The position numbers and the translations under genes are program-made. This document shows, piece by piece, positions 40,243 through 50,619 of a DNA stretch of 51,809 nt (position 1 is its first letter; each line of letters opens with the position of its first letter). Under the pieces are notes generated by a model. The model did no database searches and had not been told where the DNA came from. It saw only the letters and a list, made by a program, of their open reading frames with translations. The DNA is from Candidatus Brocadiaceae bacterium (GTDB lineage: Bacteria > Planctomycetota > Brocadiia > SM23-32). The stretch is taken from contig JAAYEJ010000075.1 of NCBI GenBank assembly GCA_012728835.1, positions 1 through 51,809 on the forward strand, given 5' to 3'.

Positions 40243-43200
40243 TTATCGCGTCTCCAGCGCCGAATCAAGCGATTCGCCGTCCGGCGGGAGCGTGCCCACG
40301 CCCCAGAACCGCAGGCGGCCGTCGTTCGCGCCGGAGACCAGCGCCCGGCTGTCGGGGCTGAAGGCCATGCAGGTGATCGCCTGCCCGTGCGCGGTGAATG
40401 CCTTTCGCAGGGAGCCGTCGTCCACGTCCCATATCCGGATCGTTCCCCCGGCGTCGCCGGTGGCCAGCAGCCGGCCGTCGGGCGAGAAGGCCAGCCCCCA
40501 GGCCAGCCGCGTCAGGCGCGGCCCGGGCTCCGCGCTGACCATCAGGTCCAGCACCGGCTCGCCCCACGTCATGTCCCAGAGGCGCACGCGCCGCTGCGTC
40601 CGCCCCGTGTGCGCAGTGGCCAGGCGGCGACCGTCCGGCGAGAAGCAGAGCGCCGCCGGCGCCGTCCCCGTCAGGCCGATCGTGAACAGGGGGTAGGTCT
40701 CGGTCAGGAGCCAGACGCCGACGGCCGACTCCGGCAGGGCGGCCGCCAGGTGCTCGGCGTCGGGCGCCAGGGCGGCCGGGCGGATCGCCGATGCCACCGG
40801 GGACTCCAGACGCCGGCCGGAGGCGACGTCCCAGAACGCGATGCCCGACTTCGTGGCCGTCAGAAGCTGCGTGCCGTCGGCCGAGAACTGGAGCGATGCG
40901 ACCCAGTCGGCCGACCCGACGTTCACCTGCTGCCGGCGCGTGCCGTCCCGGTCCCAGACCCGGACCGTGCCGTCCCGGTCTCCGGTGGCCAGCCGGCGGC
41001 CGTCGGGCGCGATGGCCAGCGAGCTGATCTCGCCGGGGGTCTCCCACGCGTGCAGGGGGGAACGCCCGGGCCAGCTCCAGAGGCGGACCCGGTTGGGGTA
41101 GGCCACCGTGACGAACCAGGCCGCGTCCGGGGCGAACTGAATGGCCTTCAGGAGCCCGCCGGGCTCCAGGGGCGGGGCGATCGTGGCCAGGGAGGCCGCG
41201 TTGTCCGTGCGGACGGCCGTCTCGATCCGTTCGTGCAGGGGGGCGAAGGTCTCGTCCCAGGCGGCCGCTCCGTCCGGGGCGGCGGCCAGGAGCCCCCGCG
41301 CCGATTCCAGGGCCGCCGCCGCCTCGTCCCAGCGGCCGTCCCGGAGCGCCCGGGCGATGGCGCGTTCGTGCTGCCTGCGGAAGTGGTCGGTTCCCAGGTC
41401 GGCCTGGCGGGCGAGCAGGGCGCGGGCGTCCTCGGCGTGCCGGCCGTCCGGCCACTCGGCCAGGAAGCGTCGGATGCGTTCGGCCGCCTCTCCGGGCACG
41501 AGGGCGTCGGCCGCTGCGGCCTGCAGGTCGGCCCAGCAGGCGGCTTCGAGGTCGTCGAAGGGCGCCTTGAGCCGGGCGGCCACGTCCTCGTACGGCATCA
41601 TGAGCGCCTGCGTCCGCAGCGCGTCGGCCTGGAGGCGGGCGGCCGCGTAGTCCTGCGTGCGCACGAGTGCGGCGAACGCCTCCAGCGCCTCCTCGGCCTG
41701 CCGCCGGGCGTGGCGCCGCACGAAATGCGGAAGGGAGCGCAGCAGCTCGGCGTGCGGTTCGGCCCGGGCCAGGGTCACGGCGGCGGCCTCTGCCTCCCGC
41801 CACTCGCCGCGCTCCACGTGGTTCTTGACCTGTTCGCGCTGGAGGTGGTGGGCGTCCCTCTGGGCCCGGAGTTCCTGCGCCGCCTCCGCAAGGACCCGGT
41901 CGGTCTCCTGCTTCTCTCTGTGGAGGGCGGCGGCGCGCTGCCCGTAGGCGAACCAGATCAGGGCCACGACGGCTGCGGCCGCCGCCATGGGGCCGATGAC
42001 GCGACGGTGTCGCCAGGTCCACTTGCGGACGCGGTACCAGATGGTGGCCCGGCGGGCGGCGACGGGGCGGTCTTCCAGGAAGTTCCCCAGGTCCCGGGCG
42101 AGGGCCTCGGCCGTCTGGTAGCGCTCGTTCTTGTCCTTCTGGACGGCTTTGAGGAGGATCAGCTCCAGGTCCACGGGAAGGTTCGGCTGGAGCACGCTGG
42201 GGCGGAGGGGTTCGTGGTCCTGGAGCATCTCCAGCGCCTTGAGGCCCCTGATGTGCTCAACCGGGTAGGGAAGCACGCCGACGATCAGTTCGTAGAGGAT
42301 GACGCCGAGGGCGTAGACGTCCGTGCGTTCGTCGACGGCGCGGGGGTTGCCCATGGCCTGTTCCAGGCTCATGTAGCGCGGTGTGCCCATGTAGTCGCCG
42401 GGCATGGTGAGTGCGTCGTACCTGGTCTGGCCTTCGACGGTGGCGCGCGAGAGCCCGAAGTCCAGGATCCGCGGCCGGCCGAGGTCATCGACCATGATGT
42501 TGCCCGGCTTCAGGTCACGGTGGATCACGCCGTGCCGGTGTGCGCAATGGACGGCCTCGCAGATGGGGATCATGAGGCGGCAGATCTGCGCGTGCGAGAG
42601 TTCGTTTCGGATCGTGTAGGCGCGCAGGTCGACGCCGTCCACGAACTCCATGGTGAAGTAGGGCTGCCCGCCGACCTCGCCGAACTCGTAGACCGAGACG
42701 ATGGCCGGGTGGTTGATCTGTGCGACGGCGTGGGCCTCGCGCTCGAACCGCCTGCGGTTCGTCTCGGTCGCCAGGGGGCCGGCGAGCATCACCTTCAGGG
42801 CCACCTGGCGCGACGGCTGCTTCTGGCGCACCCGGAAGACGGCGCCCATGCCGCCCCGGCTGACGAAGTCGAGCACCTCGTAGCGGTCTCCGAGGTGCTC
42901 CTGGAGCCATCGGAGGCTCGTCTCCACGGAGGCATCGGCCTGCGCGGAGGGGGCGGCGACCGACGCGTGCGCCGTGGCGAGCGTGCGGGCGGTCGGGTCG
43001 GCCCCCGCTGCTGCGGCGCCGGCCGGCGCCCGGATGCTGAAGGGGGCTCCGCAGCGCGGGCACGGGGCGCCCGTCTCGCCCAGCGGCACGGCAAACTCGC
43101 CCGAACACCGGGAGCAGTGGACGTGGATGCGCGGTACGGTCGCGGCGCCGGGGGCCGCCTCCGGCGTCGGTTTCGGCCCGTCGTCGGCCTCGGCCTCGGC

Positions 43201-43353
43201 CACAGCCTCGGCCTCGGCAACAGCCTCGGGCTCGGCCAGGGTCGGCGCTTCGTGCACCACGTCGATGCTGCGGTGACAGAACGGGCACTCGATGCGGTCC
43301 CCCTCCGCATCGAGATTCAGTTCGGAGCCGCAGCCGGGGCATCGCACCTGCAA
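40243..43353 (-). CDS. Zinc-ribbon / Ser-Thr kinase / transmembrane / WD40 protein
   Basis: Encodes 1036 aa. Order: two zinc ribbons (C5-C8/C23-C26 and C80-C83/C98-C101) separated by an acidic EA-repeat (about 39-59); an intact Hanks-type kinase (157-430) with Lys187 (ALKVM), HRD (278-280), DFG (298-300) and YMSLEQ in place of the usual APE; a membrane helix (452-470); a long alpha-helical region (475-690); and a WD40-like propeller (about 695-1025, repeated blades such as FSPDGRLLATGDAGGTIRIWD). This is the classic planctomycete layout with a cytosolic kinase and an outer sensor or binding propeller. Targets unknown. The two N-terminal ribbons are uncommon. Confidence 0.92.
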   Translation of the reverse strand: MQVRCPGCGSELNLDAEGDRIECPFCHRSIDVVHEAPTLAEPEAVAEAEAVAEAEADDGPKPTPEAAPGAATVPRIHVHCSRCSGEFAVPLGETGAPCPRCGAPFSIRAPAGAAAAGADPTARTLATAHASVAAPSAQADASVETSLRWLQEHLGDRYEVLDFVSRGGMGAVFRVRQKQPSRQVALKVMLAGPLATETNRRRFEREAHAVAQINHPAIVSVYEFGEVGGQPYFTMEFVDGVDLRAYTIRNELSHAQICRLMIPICEAVHCAHRHGVIHRDLKPGNIMVDDLGRPRILDFGLSRATVEGQTRYDALTMPGDYMGTPRYMSLEQAMGNPRAVDERTDVYALGVILYELIVGVLPYPVEHIRGLKALEMLQDHEPLRPSVLQPNLPVDLELILLKAVQKDKNERYQTAEALARDLGNFLEDRPVAARRATIWYRVRKWTWRHRRVIGPMAAAAAVVALIWFAYGQRAAALHREKQETDRVLAEAAQELRAQRDAHHLQREQVKNHVERGEWREAEAAAVTLARAEPHAELLRSLPHFVRRHARRQAEEALEAFAALVRTQDYAAARLQADALRTQALMMPYEDVAARLKAPFDDLEAACWADLQAAAADALVPGEAAERIRRFLAEWPDGRHAEDARALLARQADLGTDHFRRQHERAIARALRDGRWDEAAAALESARGLLAAAPDGAAAWDETFAPLHERIETAVRTDNAASLATIAPPLEPGGLLKAIQFAPDAAWFVTVAYPNRVRLWSWPGRSPLHAWETPGEISSLAIAPDGRRLATGDRDGTVRVWDRDGTRRQQVNVGSADWVASLQFSADGTQLLTATKSGIAFWDVASGRRLESPVASAIRPAALAPDAEHLAAALPESAVGVWLLTETYPLFTIGLTGTAPAALCFSPDGRRLATAHTGRTQRRVRLWDMTWGEPVLDLMVSAEPGPRLTRLAWGLAFSPDGRLLATGDAGGTIRIWDVDDGSLRKAFTAHGQAITCMAFSPDSRALVSGANDGRLRFWGVGTLPPDGESLDSALETR

Positions 43354-43365
43354 GGGAGTCTCCCG

Positions 43366-43415
43366 CGCCCTCAGTCTGAGGGCGATTATAGCAGCAGGCG
43401 TCCGCCCGGCGCCAA
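43366..43415 (-). promoter_or_regulatory. Promoter with start-site dyad upstream of the large kinase gene
   Basis: Minus-strand TATAAT (43390-43385) with a distant TTGGCG (43415-43410, 19 bp). A perfect 8-bp inverted repeat, CGCCCTCA-N3-TGAGGGCG (43366-43384), directly follows the -10 and would cover the transcription start, as an operator would. It could instead help end trpA transcripts, but has no T-tract. Confidence 0.45.
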
Positions 43416-43422
43416 TGGGCGG

Positions 43423-44229
<807 letters not shown>

Positions 44230-44249
44230 GACCTTCTCACGTGGCAGGT

Positions 44250-45446
44250 CTATAGGTCCAGAGCCAGCAGGCGGCTGACTTCCCACAGGTCCTTGTCGCC
44301 GCGGCCGGACAGGCAGACGATCGCCGTGCGGTCGGCGGGGAGGCGGCATTCGGGCCGCATGAGGTAGGCGACGGCGTGGGCGCTCTCCAGCGCCGGGATG
44401 ATGCCCTCAGTGTGCGTGAGGAACTGGAATGCGTCGAGCACCTCGGCGTCGGAGGCGGCGACGTATTCGGCGCGGCCGCTCTCCTTCAGGAAGCTGTGCT
44501 GCGGCCCCACGCCGGGGTAGTCCAGGCCGGCCGAGACGGAGTGCACGGGGCTGGTCTGACCGTCGGCGTCCTGCAGGACGTAGCTCTTGGTGCCGTGCAG
44601 CACGCCCGGCCGGCCCTGCACGAGCGTGGCGGCGTGGTCGCCCGCGGCCATGCTGCGCCCGCCGGCCTCGACACCGACGATCCGCACCGATCCGTCGTCC
44701 AGGAAGGCGTCGAACAGCCCCATCGCGTTGCTGCCGCCGCCCACGCAGGCGACCAGCAGATCGGGCAGCCGGCCTTCTCTCTCCAGTATCTGCGCTCGCG
44801 CCTCCCGGCCGATGACGGACTGGAGATCGCGCACGATCATCGGGAACGGATGCGGGCCGGCCACCGAGCCCAGCACGTAGTGGGTCTGTTCGTAGCTGCC
44901 GATCCAGTCGCGCAGGGCCTCGTTGAGCGCGTCCTTGAGCGTGCGTGCGCCGGCGCCGACGGGGACGACGCGCGCCCCGAGAAGCCGCATCTTCAGCACG
45001 TTCGGCTTCTGGCGGCGGATGTCCTCCTCGCCCATGTAGACGTCGCACTCCAGGCCGAACATCGCCGCCGCCGTGGCCGTGGCCACGCCGTGCTGGCCCG
45101 CGCCGGTCTCGGCGATCACGCGCGTCTTGCCCATCCGCGCGGCGAGCAGCACCTGGCCGATGGTGTTGTTGATCTTGTGGGCGCCGGTGTGGTTCAGGTC
45201 CTCGCGTTTCAGGTAGACCTTCCCGCAGCCGAGCTTCCGGGCGAAACGCTCGGCAAGGTACAGCGGGCTGGGCCGGCCGACGTAGTCGCGCAGGTAGGCG
45301 TCCAGCTCCCGGCCGAACGCCGGGTCGGCCATGGCGTCCCGATAGGCGGCCTCGAGCTGCTCGAGGGCCGGCATCAGGGTCTCCGGCACGAACCGGCCGC
45401 CGAACTCGCCGAAGTAGCCGCGGGCATCCGGCATGGGGGTGGTCAT
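44250..45446 (-). CDS. trpB: Tryptophan synthase beta subunit
   Basis: Encodes 398 aa, the TrpB1 type that forms a complex with TrpA. PLP enzyme condensing indole with serine to tryptophan. PLP Lys91 lies in [15 protein letters not shown](V), GGGSNA (PLP phosphate) and the opening [22 protein letters not shown] are canonical. The ATG at 45446 has no evident Shine-Dalgarno; the ATG at 45434 is an alternative. Other trp genes are not in the window. Promoter at 45522-45550, next to a minisatellite. Confidence 0.96.
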   Translation of the reverse strand: MTTPMPDARGYFGEFGGRFVPETLMPALEQLEAAYRDAMADPAFGRELDAYLRDYVGRPSPLYLAERFARKLGCGKVYLKREDLNHTGAHKINNTIGQVLLAARMGKTRVIAETGAGQHGVATATAAAMFGLECDVYMGEEDIRRQKPNVLKMRLLGARVVPVGAGARTLKDALNEALRDWIGSYEQTHYVLGSVAGPHPFPMIVRDLQSVIGREARAQILEREGRLPDLLVACVGGGSNAMGLFDAFLDDGSVRIVGVEAGGRSMAAGDHAATLVQGRPGVLHGTKSYVLQDADGQTSPVHSVSAGLDYPGVGPQHSFLKESGRAEYVAASDAEVLDAFQFLTHTEGIIPALESAHAVAYLMRPECRLPADRTAIVCLSGRGDKDLWEVSRLLALDL

Positions 45447-45521
45447 GGAGCGTGTGTATCCGGTACGGAGGGTCGAGACGCGATGTCCGCCGGTGTGCGT
45501 CGGGACGACCCGACGCCCGCT

Positions 45522-45550
45522 ATCGTAGTCGGCGGCCCGGCGGCTGTCAA
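45522..45550 (-). promoter_or_regulatory. sigma70 promoter of trpBA
   Basis: Minus-strand TTGACA (45550-45545), 17 bp, TACGAT (45527-45522). Start near 45515, leader about 70 nt; I see no obvious leader peptide rich in Trp. The minisatellite begins at the very next base upstream of the -35. Confidence 0.7.
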
Positions 45551-45740
45551 ACGGACGGACACGGACGGACACGGACGGACACGGACGGACACGGACGCAC
45601 ACGGACGGGCACGGACACATGCACGGACGCACACGGGCGGGCACGGACGCATGCACGGACGCACACGGGCGGGCACGGACACATGCACGGACGCACACGG
45701 GCGGGCACGGACGCACACGGACGCACACGGGCGGGCACGC
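45551..45740. repeat. Minisatellite of ACGGACGGAC / CACGGACGCA words
   Basis: Four exact 10-bp units ACGGACGGAC (45551-45590) run into variant units, then a 32-bp higher-order repeat starting GCACGGACGCACACGGGCGG at 45621, 45653 and 45685. Purine/pyrimidine bias is low, G+C high. Open frames across it (Arg/Pro/Cys or Thr/Gly/His-rich) are artefacts of the period. Confidence 0.9.
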
Positions 45741-45870
45741 ATCCTCCTGCGCCCTTCGGGCTACGGAGGGCCTGCGGCACACGGACCCGCCCGTGCGGCA
45801 CACGGTACGCCCCAGGGTGTCGTCCTGAGCGCCGCTCAGGCGGCGCGAAGGACCTCGGCGTTGCCGGTGT
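45741..45870. repeat. Dispersed-repeat-like segments in the trpB-transporter gap
   Basis: Contains the word CTTCGGGCTACGGAGGGCC and, near 45818-45860, GTCGTCCTGAGCGCCGCTCAGG followed by GGCGCGAAGGACCTCGG, which resembles a widely scattered intergenic repeat (TCATCCTGAGCGxxGCGAAGGAT type) of many bacterial genomes. CACACGG-type words also recur. The remaining bases to 46040 hold only the promoter of the transporter gene. Confidence 0.4.
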
Positions 45871-45924
45871 GGCACAGCCGCCCGCTGCGGTACACGTGCC
45901 CGTTGGCTGTGACCGTCCGTGCCC

Positions 45925-45953
45925 TTGACGCGGCGCATGCGGCGCCGTATCGT
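45925..45953 (+). promoter_or_regulatory. Promoter of the nucleoside transporter gene
   Basis: TTGACG (45925-45930), 17 bp, TATCGT (45948-45953). Leader about 80 nt to the ATG at 46041. Confidence 0.5.
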
Positions 45954-46040
45954 CTCGGTGGTCGAGTCTCCGCGCAACCGGCGGCCGGTCGGGCGGCGTG
46001 GACACCGCGGCGGGAGGGGTCTCCGGGGAGGGAGAGCACG

Positions 46041-47243
46041 ATGGGATTGGACGTTGGCTACAGGTTCGTCAGCTTCGGCGGGTTGATAGCCATGCTGGCT
46101 CTGGCGTGGGCGCTGAGCGAGAACCGTCGCGCGCTGCGTGCCCGTACGATCCTGTGGGGACTGGGCCTGCAACTGGCCCTGGCGTTGTTCGTGCTGAAGA
46201 CGCGGCCCGGCGCGTGGCTGTTCGGAGGCGTGGACAGGGTCTTCGCCCATGTGCTCGGGTTCAGCGACCAGGGGGCTGCGTTCGTTTTCGGCAAGCTGAG
46301 CATGGAACCGAGCTACGGCGCGCTCGTGGCGTTCCGCGTGCTGCCCGTGATCGTGTTCGTCGCCTCGCTCGCGTCCATCCTCTACCACCTGCGCGTGATC
46401 CAGTGGGCCGTGCGGCAGATGGCGCGGCTGATGCAGGTGACCATGCGCACGTCCGGGGCCGAGTCGCTCTCGTCCGCGCTGTTCGTCTTCATGGGCATCG
46501 AGAGCGTCACGGCGGTGGGCAAGTACGTGGCGCCGATGACGCGCAGCGAGCTGTTCGTGGTCATGACCGGCTTTATGGCGACGATCGCCAGCTCGGTGAT
46601 GGCGACCTACGTGATGTTCGGCGCCTCGGCGGGCCATCTGCTGGCCGCCTCGCTGATGAGCGCGCCGGCCGCCATCGTGATCGCCAAGATCATGGTGCCC
46701 GAGACCGGGGTGCCGGCGACCGCCGGCCGGGTCGAGTTCGAGCCCGAAGTCGGCACGGCGAACATCATGGACGCGGCGGCCACCGGCGCGACCGACGGTG
46801 TGAAGCTGGGCATCAACATCGCCGCCATGCTGATCGCGTTCGTGGCGCTGATCGCGATGGTGAACTTCGCGCTGGAGGCGGTGACGGGTCTGACGCTCCA
46901 GAAGGCGTTCGGGTTCATGTTCGCGGGGTTTGCCGCCGCCATGGGCGTCCCGCGCGGCGAGTGGCTGGCGGTCGGCGAGCTGCTGGGCATCAAGACCGTG
47001 CTGAACGAGTTCCTGGCCTACGAGGCGATGGGCGGCGTGGAGCTGAGCGTCCGCGCGCGGCTCATCAGCACGTACGCCCTGTGCGGGTTCGCGAACCTCG
47101 GCAGCATCGCCATCCTGATCGGCGGCCTGAGCGGCGTGGCGCCCGAGCGGCGCGCGGAGGTCGCTGCCCTGGGCCTAAAGGCGCTGGTCGCCGGCACGCT
47201 GGCCACCTTCATGACCGCCTGCTACGCCGGCATGTTCGCCTGA
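46041..47243 (+). CDS. NupC-family concentrative nucleoside transporter
   Basis: Encodes 400 aa with about eight membrane helices plus re-entrant hairpins. CNT proteins take up nucleosides with Na+ or H+. Substrate and ion signatures are clear: [17 protein letters not shown] (first hairpin, G-x-ES), [17 protein letters not shown], and [16 protein letters not shown] (second hairpin, T-x-NEF-x-AY). The ATG at 46041 follows GGGGAGGGAGAGC. Monocistronic and convergent with nadE (19-bp gap). The ion cannot be decided from the sequence by eye. Confidence 0.93.
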   Translation: MGLDVGYRFVSFGGLIAMLALAWALSENRRALRARTILWGLGLQLALALFVLKTRPGAWLFGGVDRVFAHVLGFSDQGAAFVFGKLSMEPSYGALVAFRVLPVIVFVASLASILYHLRVIQWAVRQMARLMQVTMRTSGAESLSSALFVFMGIESVTAVGKYVAPMTRSELFVVMTGFMATIASSVMATYVMFGASAGHLLAASLMSAPAAIVIAKIMVPETGVPATAGRVEFEPEVGTANIMDAAATGATDGVKLGINIAAMLIAFVALIAMVNFALEAVTGLTLQKAFGFMFAGFAAAMGVPRGEWLAVGELLGIKTVLNEFLAYEAMGGVELSVRARLISTYALCGFANLGSIAILIGGLSGVAPERRAEVAALGLKALVAGTLATFMTACYAGMFA

Positions 47244-47262
47244 GGCGGTCCGCCGTGCGCCC

Positions 47263-48897
47263 TCATCGACGCCAACGCTGTGCAATGGGGAGCTGGCGGC
47301 CGGGGCCGAACGCGCGGCCGGTCACCCGCAGCGCCATCGGCGCCTGGCGGCGCTTGAACTCCGCCCGGTCCACCATGCGCAGCACGCGGTCGACGGTCTG
47401 CGGGTCGTGGCCGGCGGCCACGATCTGGTCGCGCTCCTGCGCCTCCTCGACGTACAGGTTCAGGATGGCGTCCAGCGTCTCGTAGGGCGGCAGCACGTCC
47501 TGGTCGGTCTGGTCGGGCTTCAACTCGGCCGTGGGGGCGCGGTCCAGGGTGGACTGCGGGATGACGGGCCGGCGCCGGTTCAGATGGCGCGAGAGCCGGT
47601 AGACGGTCGTCTTGGGCAGGTCGCCGATAACGGCCAGCCCGCCGACCATGTCGCCGTAAAGCGTGCAGTAGCCGGCGGCCAGTTCGCTCTTGTTCCCGGT
47701 GGCCAGCGGCAGGTGGCCGAACTTGTTGGCGTAGGCCATCACGAGCAGCCCGCGGATGCGCGCCTGCACGTTCTCCTCGGCGATGCCCGGCTCGGTGCCC
47801 CGGAAGATCGGCTCCAGCACGCCCAGCACGGCCCGGCGCAGCGGATCGATGTCGATGCGGTGGTGCGTGACGCCCAGGTTGGCGGCCGTCTGTGCGGCGT
47901 CGCGTTCGCTCAGCGCGCTGCTGAACTCCGTGGGCAGAAAGAGCGTCGTCACGTTCTCCGGTCCCAGGGCCTCGGCCGCGATGGCGGCCGTCAGGGCCGA
48001 ATCCAGGCCGCCGCTGAGCGCGACGACGGCCCTGCGGAAGCCGCATTTGCGCGCGTAGTCTGCCACGCCGAGCGTGAGCGCCCGGAAGACGTCGGCCATC
48101 TCGTCCGCTTCGGGCGTCGCCGCCGCGCCCTCGGCCTGTGTGTCGACGATCAGCATGTCCTCGGCGAACGCCGCCGCCTCGGCGATCAGACGGCCCCGCG
48201 CGTCCACGGCCAGGCTGCGGCCGTCGAAGATGAGCTGGTCGTTGCCGCCGACCAGGTTCACGCAGGCGAACGGCACGCCGTGCCGGCGCGCCATGGCCGC
48301 GAGCATCTTGCGGCGCACGTCGGCCTTGCCGATCGAGAAGGGCGAGGCGGACAGGTTCAGCATCAGGTCCACGCCGGCGGCCGCGAGGCCCTCGACGGGG
48401 TCGACGCCGTAGCGGCGGCGGGGCCAGAAGAAGCGGTCGTTCCACATGTCCTCGCAGATGGTCACGCCGAGCGCATGGGAGTCCAGCCGCACCGGCGTGT
48501 TGCCCGCCGCGGGCTCGAACAGGCGCGCCTCGTCGAAGACGTCGTAGGTGGGCAGCAGCACCTTGTCGCGCCGGTCCAGCACCCGGCCGTCGCCGACGAG
48601 CGAGGCCGAATTGGCCCCCGGGCGCCCGGCTTGCGGGGCCACGCGGCCGACGTGTCCGACGACGGCCCGGATGCCCCGGGCGGCGTCGGCCACCTGCTGC
48701 AGCGCGCGCTCGTTGGCCTCGATGAACGCCCGGCGTTCCACCAGGTCCATGGGCGGGTAACCGCTGAGCGTCAGCTCGGGCAGCACCACCAGCTCCGCAC
48801 GGAGTTCGGCGGCCCGCCGGATCGCTTCGATCGCCTTGCGCGCGTTGCCTTCGACGTCGCCGACCGTCGTGTTGATCTGTGCCAGTGCGACCTTCAT
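47263..48897 (-). CDS. nadE: Glutamine-dependent NAD+ synthetase
   Basis: Encodes 544 aa. Makes NAD+ from nicotinate adenine dinucleotide, ATP and glutamine-derived ammonia. Residues 1-250 form the nitrilase-type glutaminase with triad E41 (LPELTLSG), K112 (DKVLLP) and C148 (TICEDMW); the C-terminal synthetase has the PP-loop ALSGGLDSAL near 290 and GNKSELAAGY. The Lys-Tyr-rich shorter, ammonia-only form is excluded by the intact glutaminase. ATG at 48897 with GGGAG upstream; own promoter at 48932-48960. Confidence 0.96.
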   Translation of the reverse strand: MKVALAQINTTVGDVEGNARKAIEAIRRAAELRAELVVLPELTLSGYPPMDLVERRAFIEANERALQQVADAARGIRAVVGHVGRVAPQAGRPGANSASLVGDGRVLDRRDKVLLPTYDVFDEARLFEPAAGNTPVRLDSHALGVTICEDMWNDRFFWPRRRYGVDPVEGLAAAGVDLMLNLSASPFSIGKADVRRKMLAAMARRHGVPFACVNLVGGNDQLIFDGRSLAVDARGRLIAEAAAFAEDMLIVDTQAEGAAATPEADEMADVFRALTLGVADYARKCGFRRAVVALSGGLDSALTAAIAAEALGPENVTTLFLPTEFSSALSERDAAQTAANLGVTHHRIDIDPLRRAVLGVLEPIFRGTEPGIAEENVQARIRGLLVMAYANKFGHLPLATGNKSELAAGYCTLYGDMVGGLAVIGDLPKTTVYRLSRHLNRRRPVIPQSTLDRAPTAELKPDQTDQDVLPPYETLDAILNLYVEEAQERDQIVAAGHDPQTVDRVLRMVDRAEFKRRQAPMALRVTGRAFGPGRQLPIAQRWRR

Positions 48898-48931
48898 GGG
48901 TGCTCCCGGGGAATCGGGCGGCCGGCGCGCC

Positions 48932-48960
48932 ATTGTAGAACGCGCCCCGCACCCATGCAA
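48932..48960 (-). promoter_or_regulatory. sigma70 promoter of nadE
   Basis: Minus-strand TTGCAT (48960-48955), 17 bp, TACAAT (48937-48932). Start near 48925, leader about 28 nt. Confidence 0.65.
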
Positions 48961-49020
48961 CCGGCGCCGTCATGTGGCACAATGCCCGCATGGCCGGCCC
49001 GCCCGGCCGCGCGTGCGTCC

Positions 49021-50562
49021 TCATCCGTCGTCCCGCCCGCGCCAGCCGTCGATCAGGGCCTTCAGGCGGCCGTAGCTCTCCTTCGGCTGCAGGTCCTCGG
49101 TCAGCATGCCGCCGTGGGGCAGGAAGCAGGGGTCGGCGAAGTCCCACCACGTGACCGCGTCGACCTCCGGCTTGGAGTAGCAGAGGGTGTAGAACGCCTC
49201 GATCCAGTCGGCCTGTTCGGCCTCCGACCAGGGGCGGCCGTGCCACAGCATCTCGTTGGGCACGTAGACCTGCTTCCTGCGCACGATGGGCTCGGGCGAG
49301 GAACTGATGCCGAGTTCGGTGATGTGCACGCGCTTGCCCAGCCGGCAGAACATGTCGATGTGCCGGTTGATCTCGAACATGTCCCGGGGCGGCTCGTACA
49401 TCTGCAGGCCGATGGCCTCGAACGGCACCCCGGCGTCCAGCACGTCGCGGCAGTATTGCATCGTGCTCCGCATCGGCTCGTCGAACTTGTAGTCCGAGCC
49501 CCAGCCCGTCGCCACGTACTCGCTCCAGGTGAAGCAGCAGTTCACGACGCGCAGGGCGTCGGGGTTCACCTCGGCGACGGTCTCCGCCGCGCGGCGGGTG
49601 ATGTCCACCAGTTGCTCGTAGGGCCAGCAGTGGATGTTGTTCCAGCTATGGGCCTCGTTGATGATGTCCCAGTAGTCGATGCGGCCCCGGAAGCGTGCGA
49701 CGGCGTCGCGCACGTAGTCCAGGTGCGTGGCCAGCACCTCGTCGTGCGAGCGGCCCATCAGCCAGTCGGGCGTGCCGGCATGGTGCAGCCAGAGCAGCGG
49801 GTGGCCCTTGACGCGCAGTCCTTCGCGCGCCCCCCAGGCGGCTATGGCCTCCGCGTTGGAGAAGTCGCGCAGGCCCTCCGTTGGTTCTGTGCCGCGCCGG
49901 TAGAAGGGCGCCGTGACGTAGTTGAACAGCGCCGCGAACCGCTGCGCGTACTGCGCCTCGCCCCGGGGGTAGCGGAAGCCGTTGCAGCCGAACAGGAAGT
50001 CGCTGCGTGCGGGGCGCGCGGCGATGCGCGCGCGGGCATGCTCCAGCACGAGCATCTCCCCGGCGTGCATCGACTCGGCCAGGGACGCCATCGCGAGACG
50101 CGCCTCGGCGACCGGGTCGTCCTCCTCGTTGCGCATGCGGTCGAGCAGGACGGCGGCGCGGTGGACGCGGTCGCGGTAGTCGGCGGACGGCACGGTGCCT
50201 TCCTTCCGGTACTCGGTCTCGGCGCGGCGCACCGCGGCCAGCCGGCTCGTGGCGAACTCCACGCTCAGGTTCAGCCTCCGGCCGGCCACCTCGTCGGCGG
50301 CATAGCCCCGGCCCTCGTTGTCGGCATAGAGATACACGTGGCCGAAGCCGTCCACCGCAAGCGGCATGCAGACGGCGAACGGCCCGTCCGGGGCGGGCAG
50401 CCGGACCAGTCCGTAGCCGCTGACGATGATCATCGGGCGGTGCTCGAACGCGGGCATGAAGTCCATGTCCAGCACCATGATCAGGTTCTGCGGCGTGTAG
50501 GGCGCCGGCTTGCCGTCGCTTGCGAACACCACCACCTCGAAGTACCGTCCGGACGGCTTCAT
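49021..50562 (-). CDS. Glycoside hydrolase family 10 protein (xylanase-like), cytosolic
   Basis: Encodes 513 aa. The C-terminal barrel (about 185-505) is GH10: acid/base E303 in WDIINEAHSW and nucleophile E416 in VHITELGIS, with KGHPLLW and WWDFADP subsite blocks. Family members cleave beta-1,4-xylan or related chains by retention. Residues 1-180 are an extra domain (beta-rich start, then helices) without a carbohydrate-binding module that I recognise. No signal peptide, so it may process imported oligosaccharides. AAGGAGG sits 5 bp before the ATG. 57 bp downstream of the IMPase gene, likely one operon. Confidence 0.9.
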   Translation of the reverse strand: MKPSGRYFEVVVFASDGKPAPYTPQNLIMVLDMDFMPAFEHRPMIIVSGYGLVRLPAPDGPFAVCMPLAVDGFGHVYLYADNEGRGYAADEVAGRRLNLSVEFATSRLAAVRRAETEYRKEGTVPSADYRDRVHRAAVLLDRMRNEEDDPVAEARLAMASLAESMHAGEMLVLEHARARIAARPARSDFLFGCNGFRYPRGEAQYAQRFAALFNYVTAPFYRRGTEPTEGLRDFSNAEAIAAWGAREGLRVKGHPLLWLHHAGTPDWLMGRSHDEVLATHLDYVRDAVARFRGRIDYWDIINEAHSWNNIHCWPYEQLVDITRRAAETVAEVNPDALRVVNCCFTWSEYVATGWGSDYKFDEPMRSTMQYCRDVLDAGVPFEAIGLQMYEPPRDMFEINRHIDMFCRLGKRVHITELGISSSPEPIVRRKQVYVPNEMLWHGRPWSEAEQADWIEAFYTLCYSKPEVDAVTWWDFADPCFLPHGGMLTEDLQPKESYGRLKALIDGWRGRDDG

Positions 50563-50619
50563 CTCGGCCTCCTTGAACTCCTCTGTCGATGGCGGACCCC
50601 GCCGGGCCGGGCCGTGCGT

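Noticed and set aside
45443-46005. Cys/Arg/Pro-rich proteins in both directions across the minisatellite
   Set aside because: Composition follows the repeat period and several frames are open at once; no ribosome-binding site or homology.
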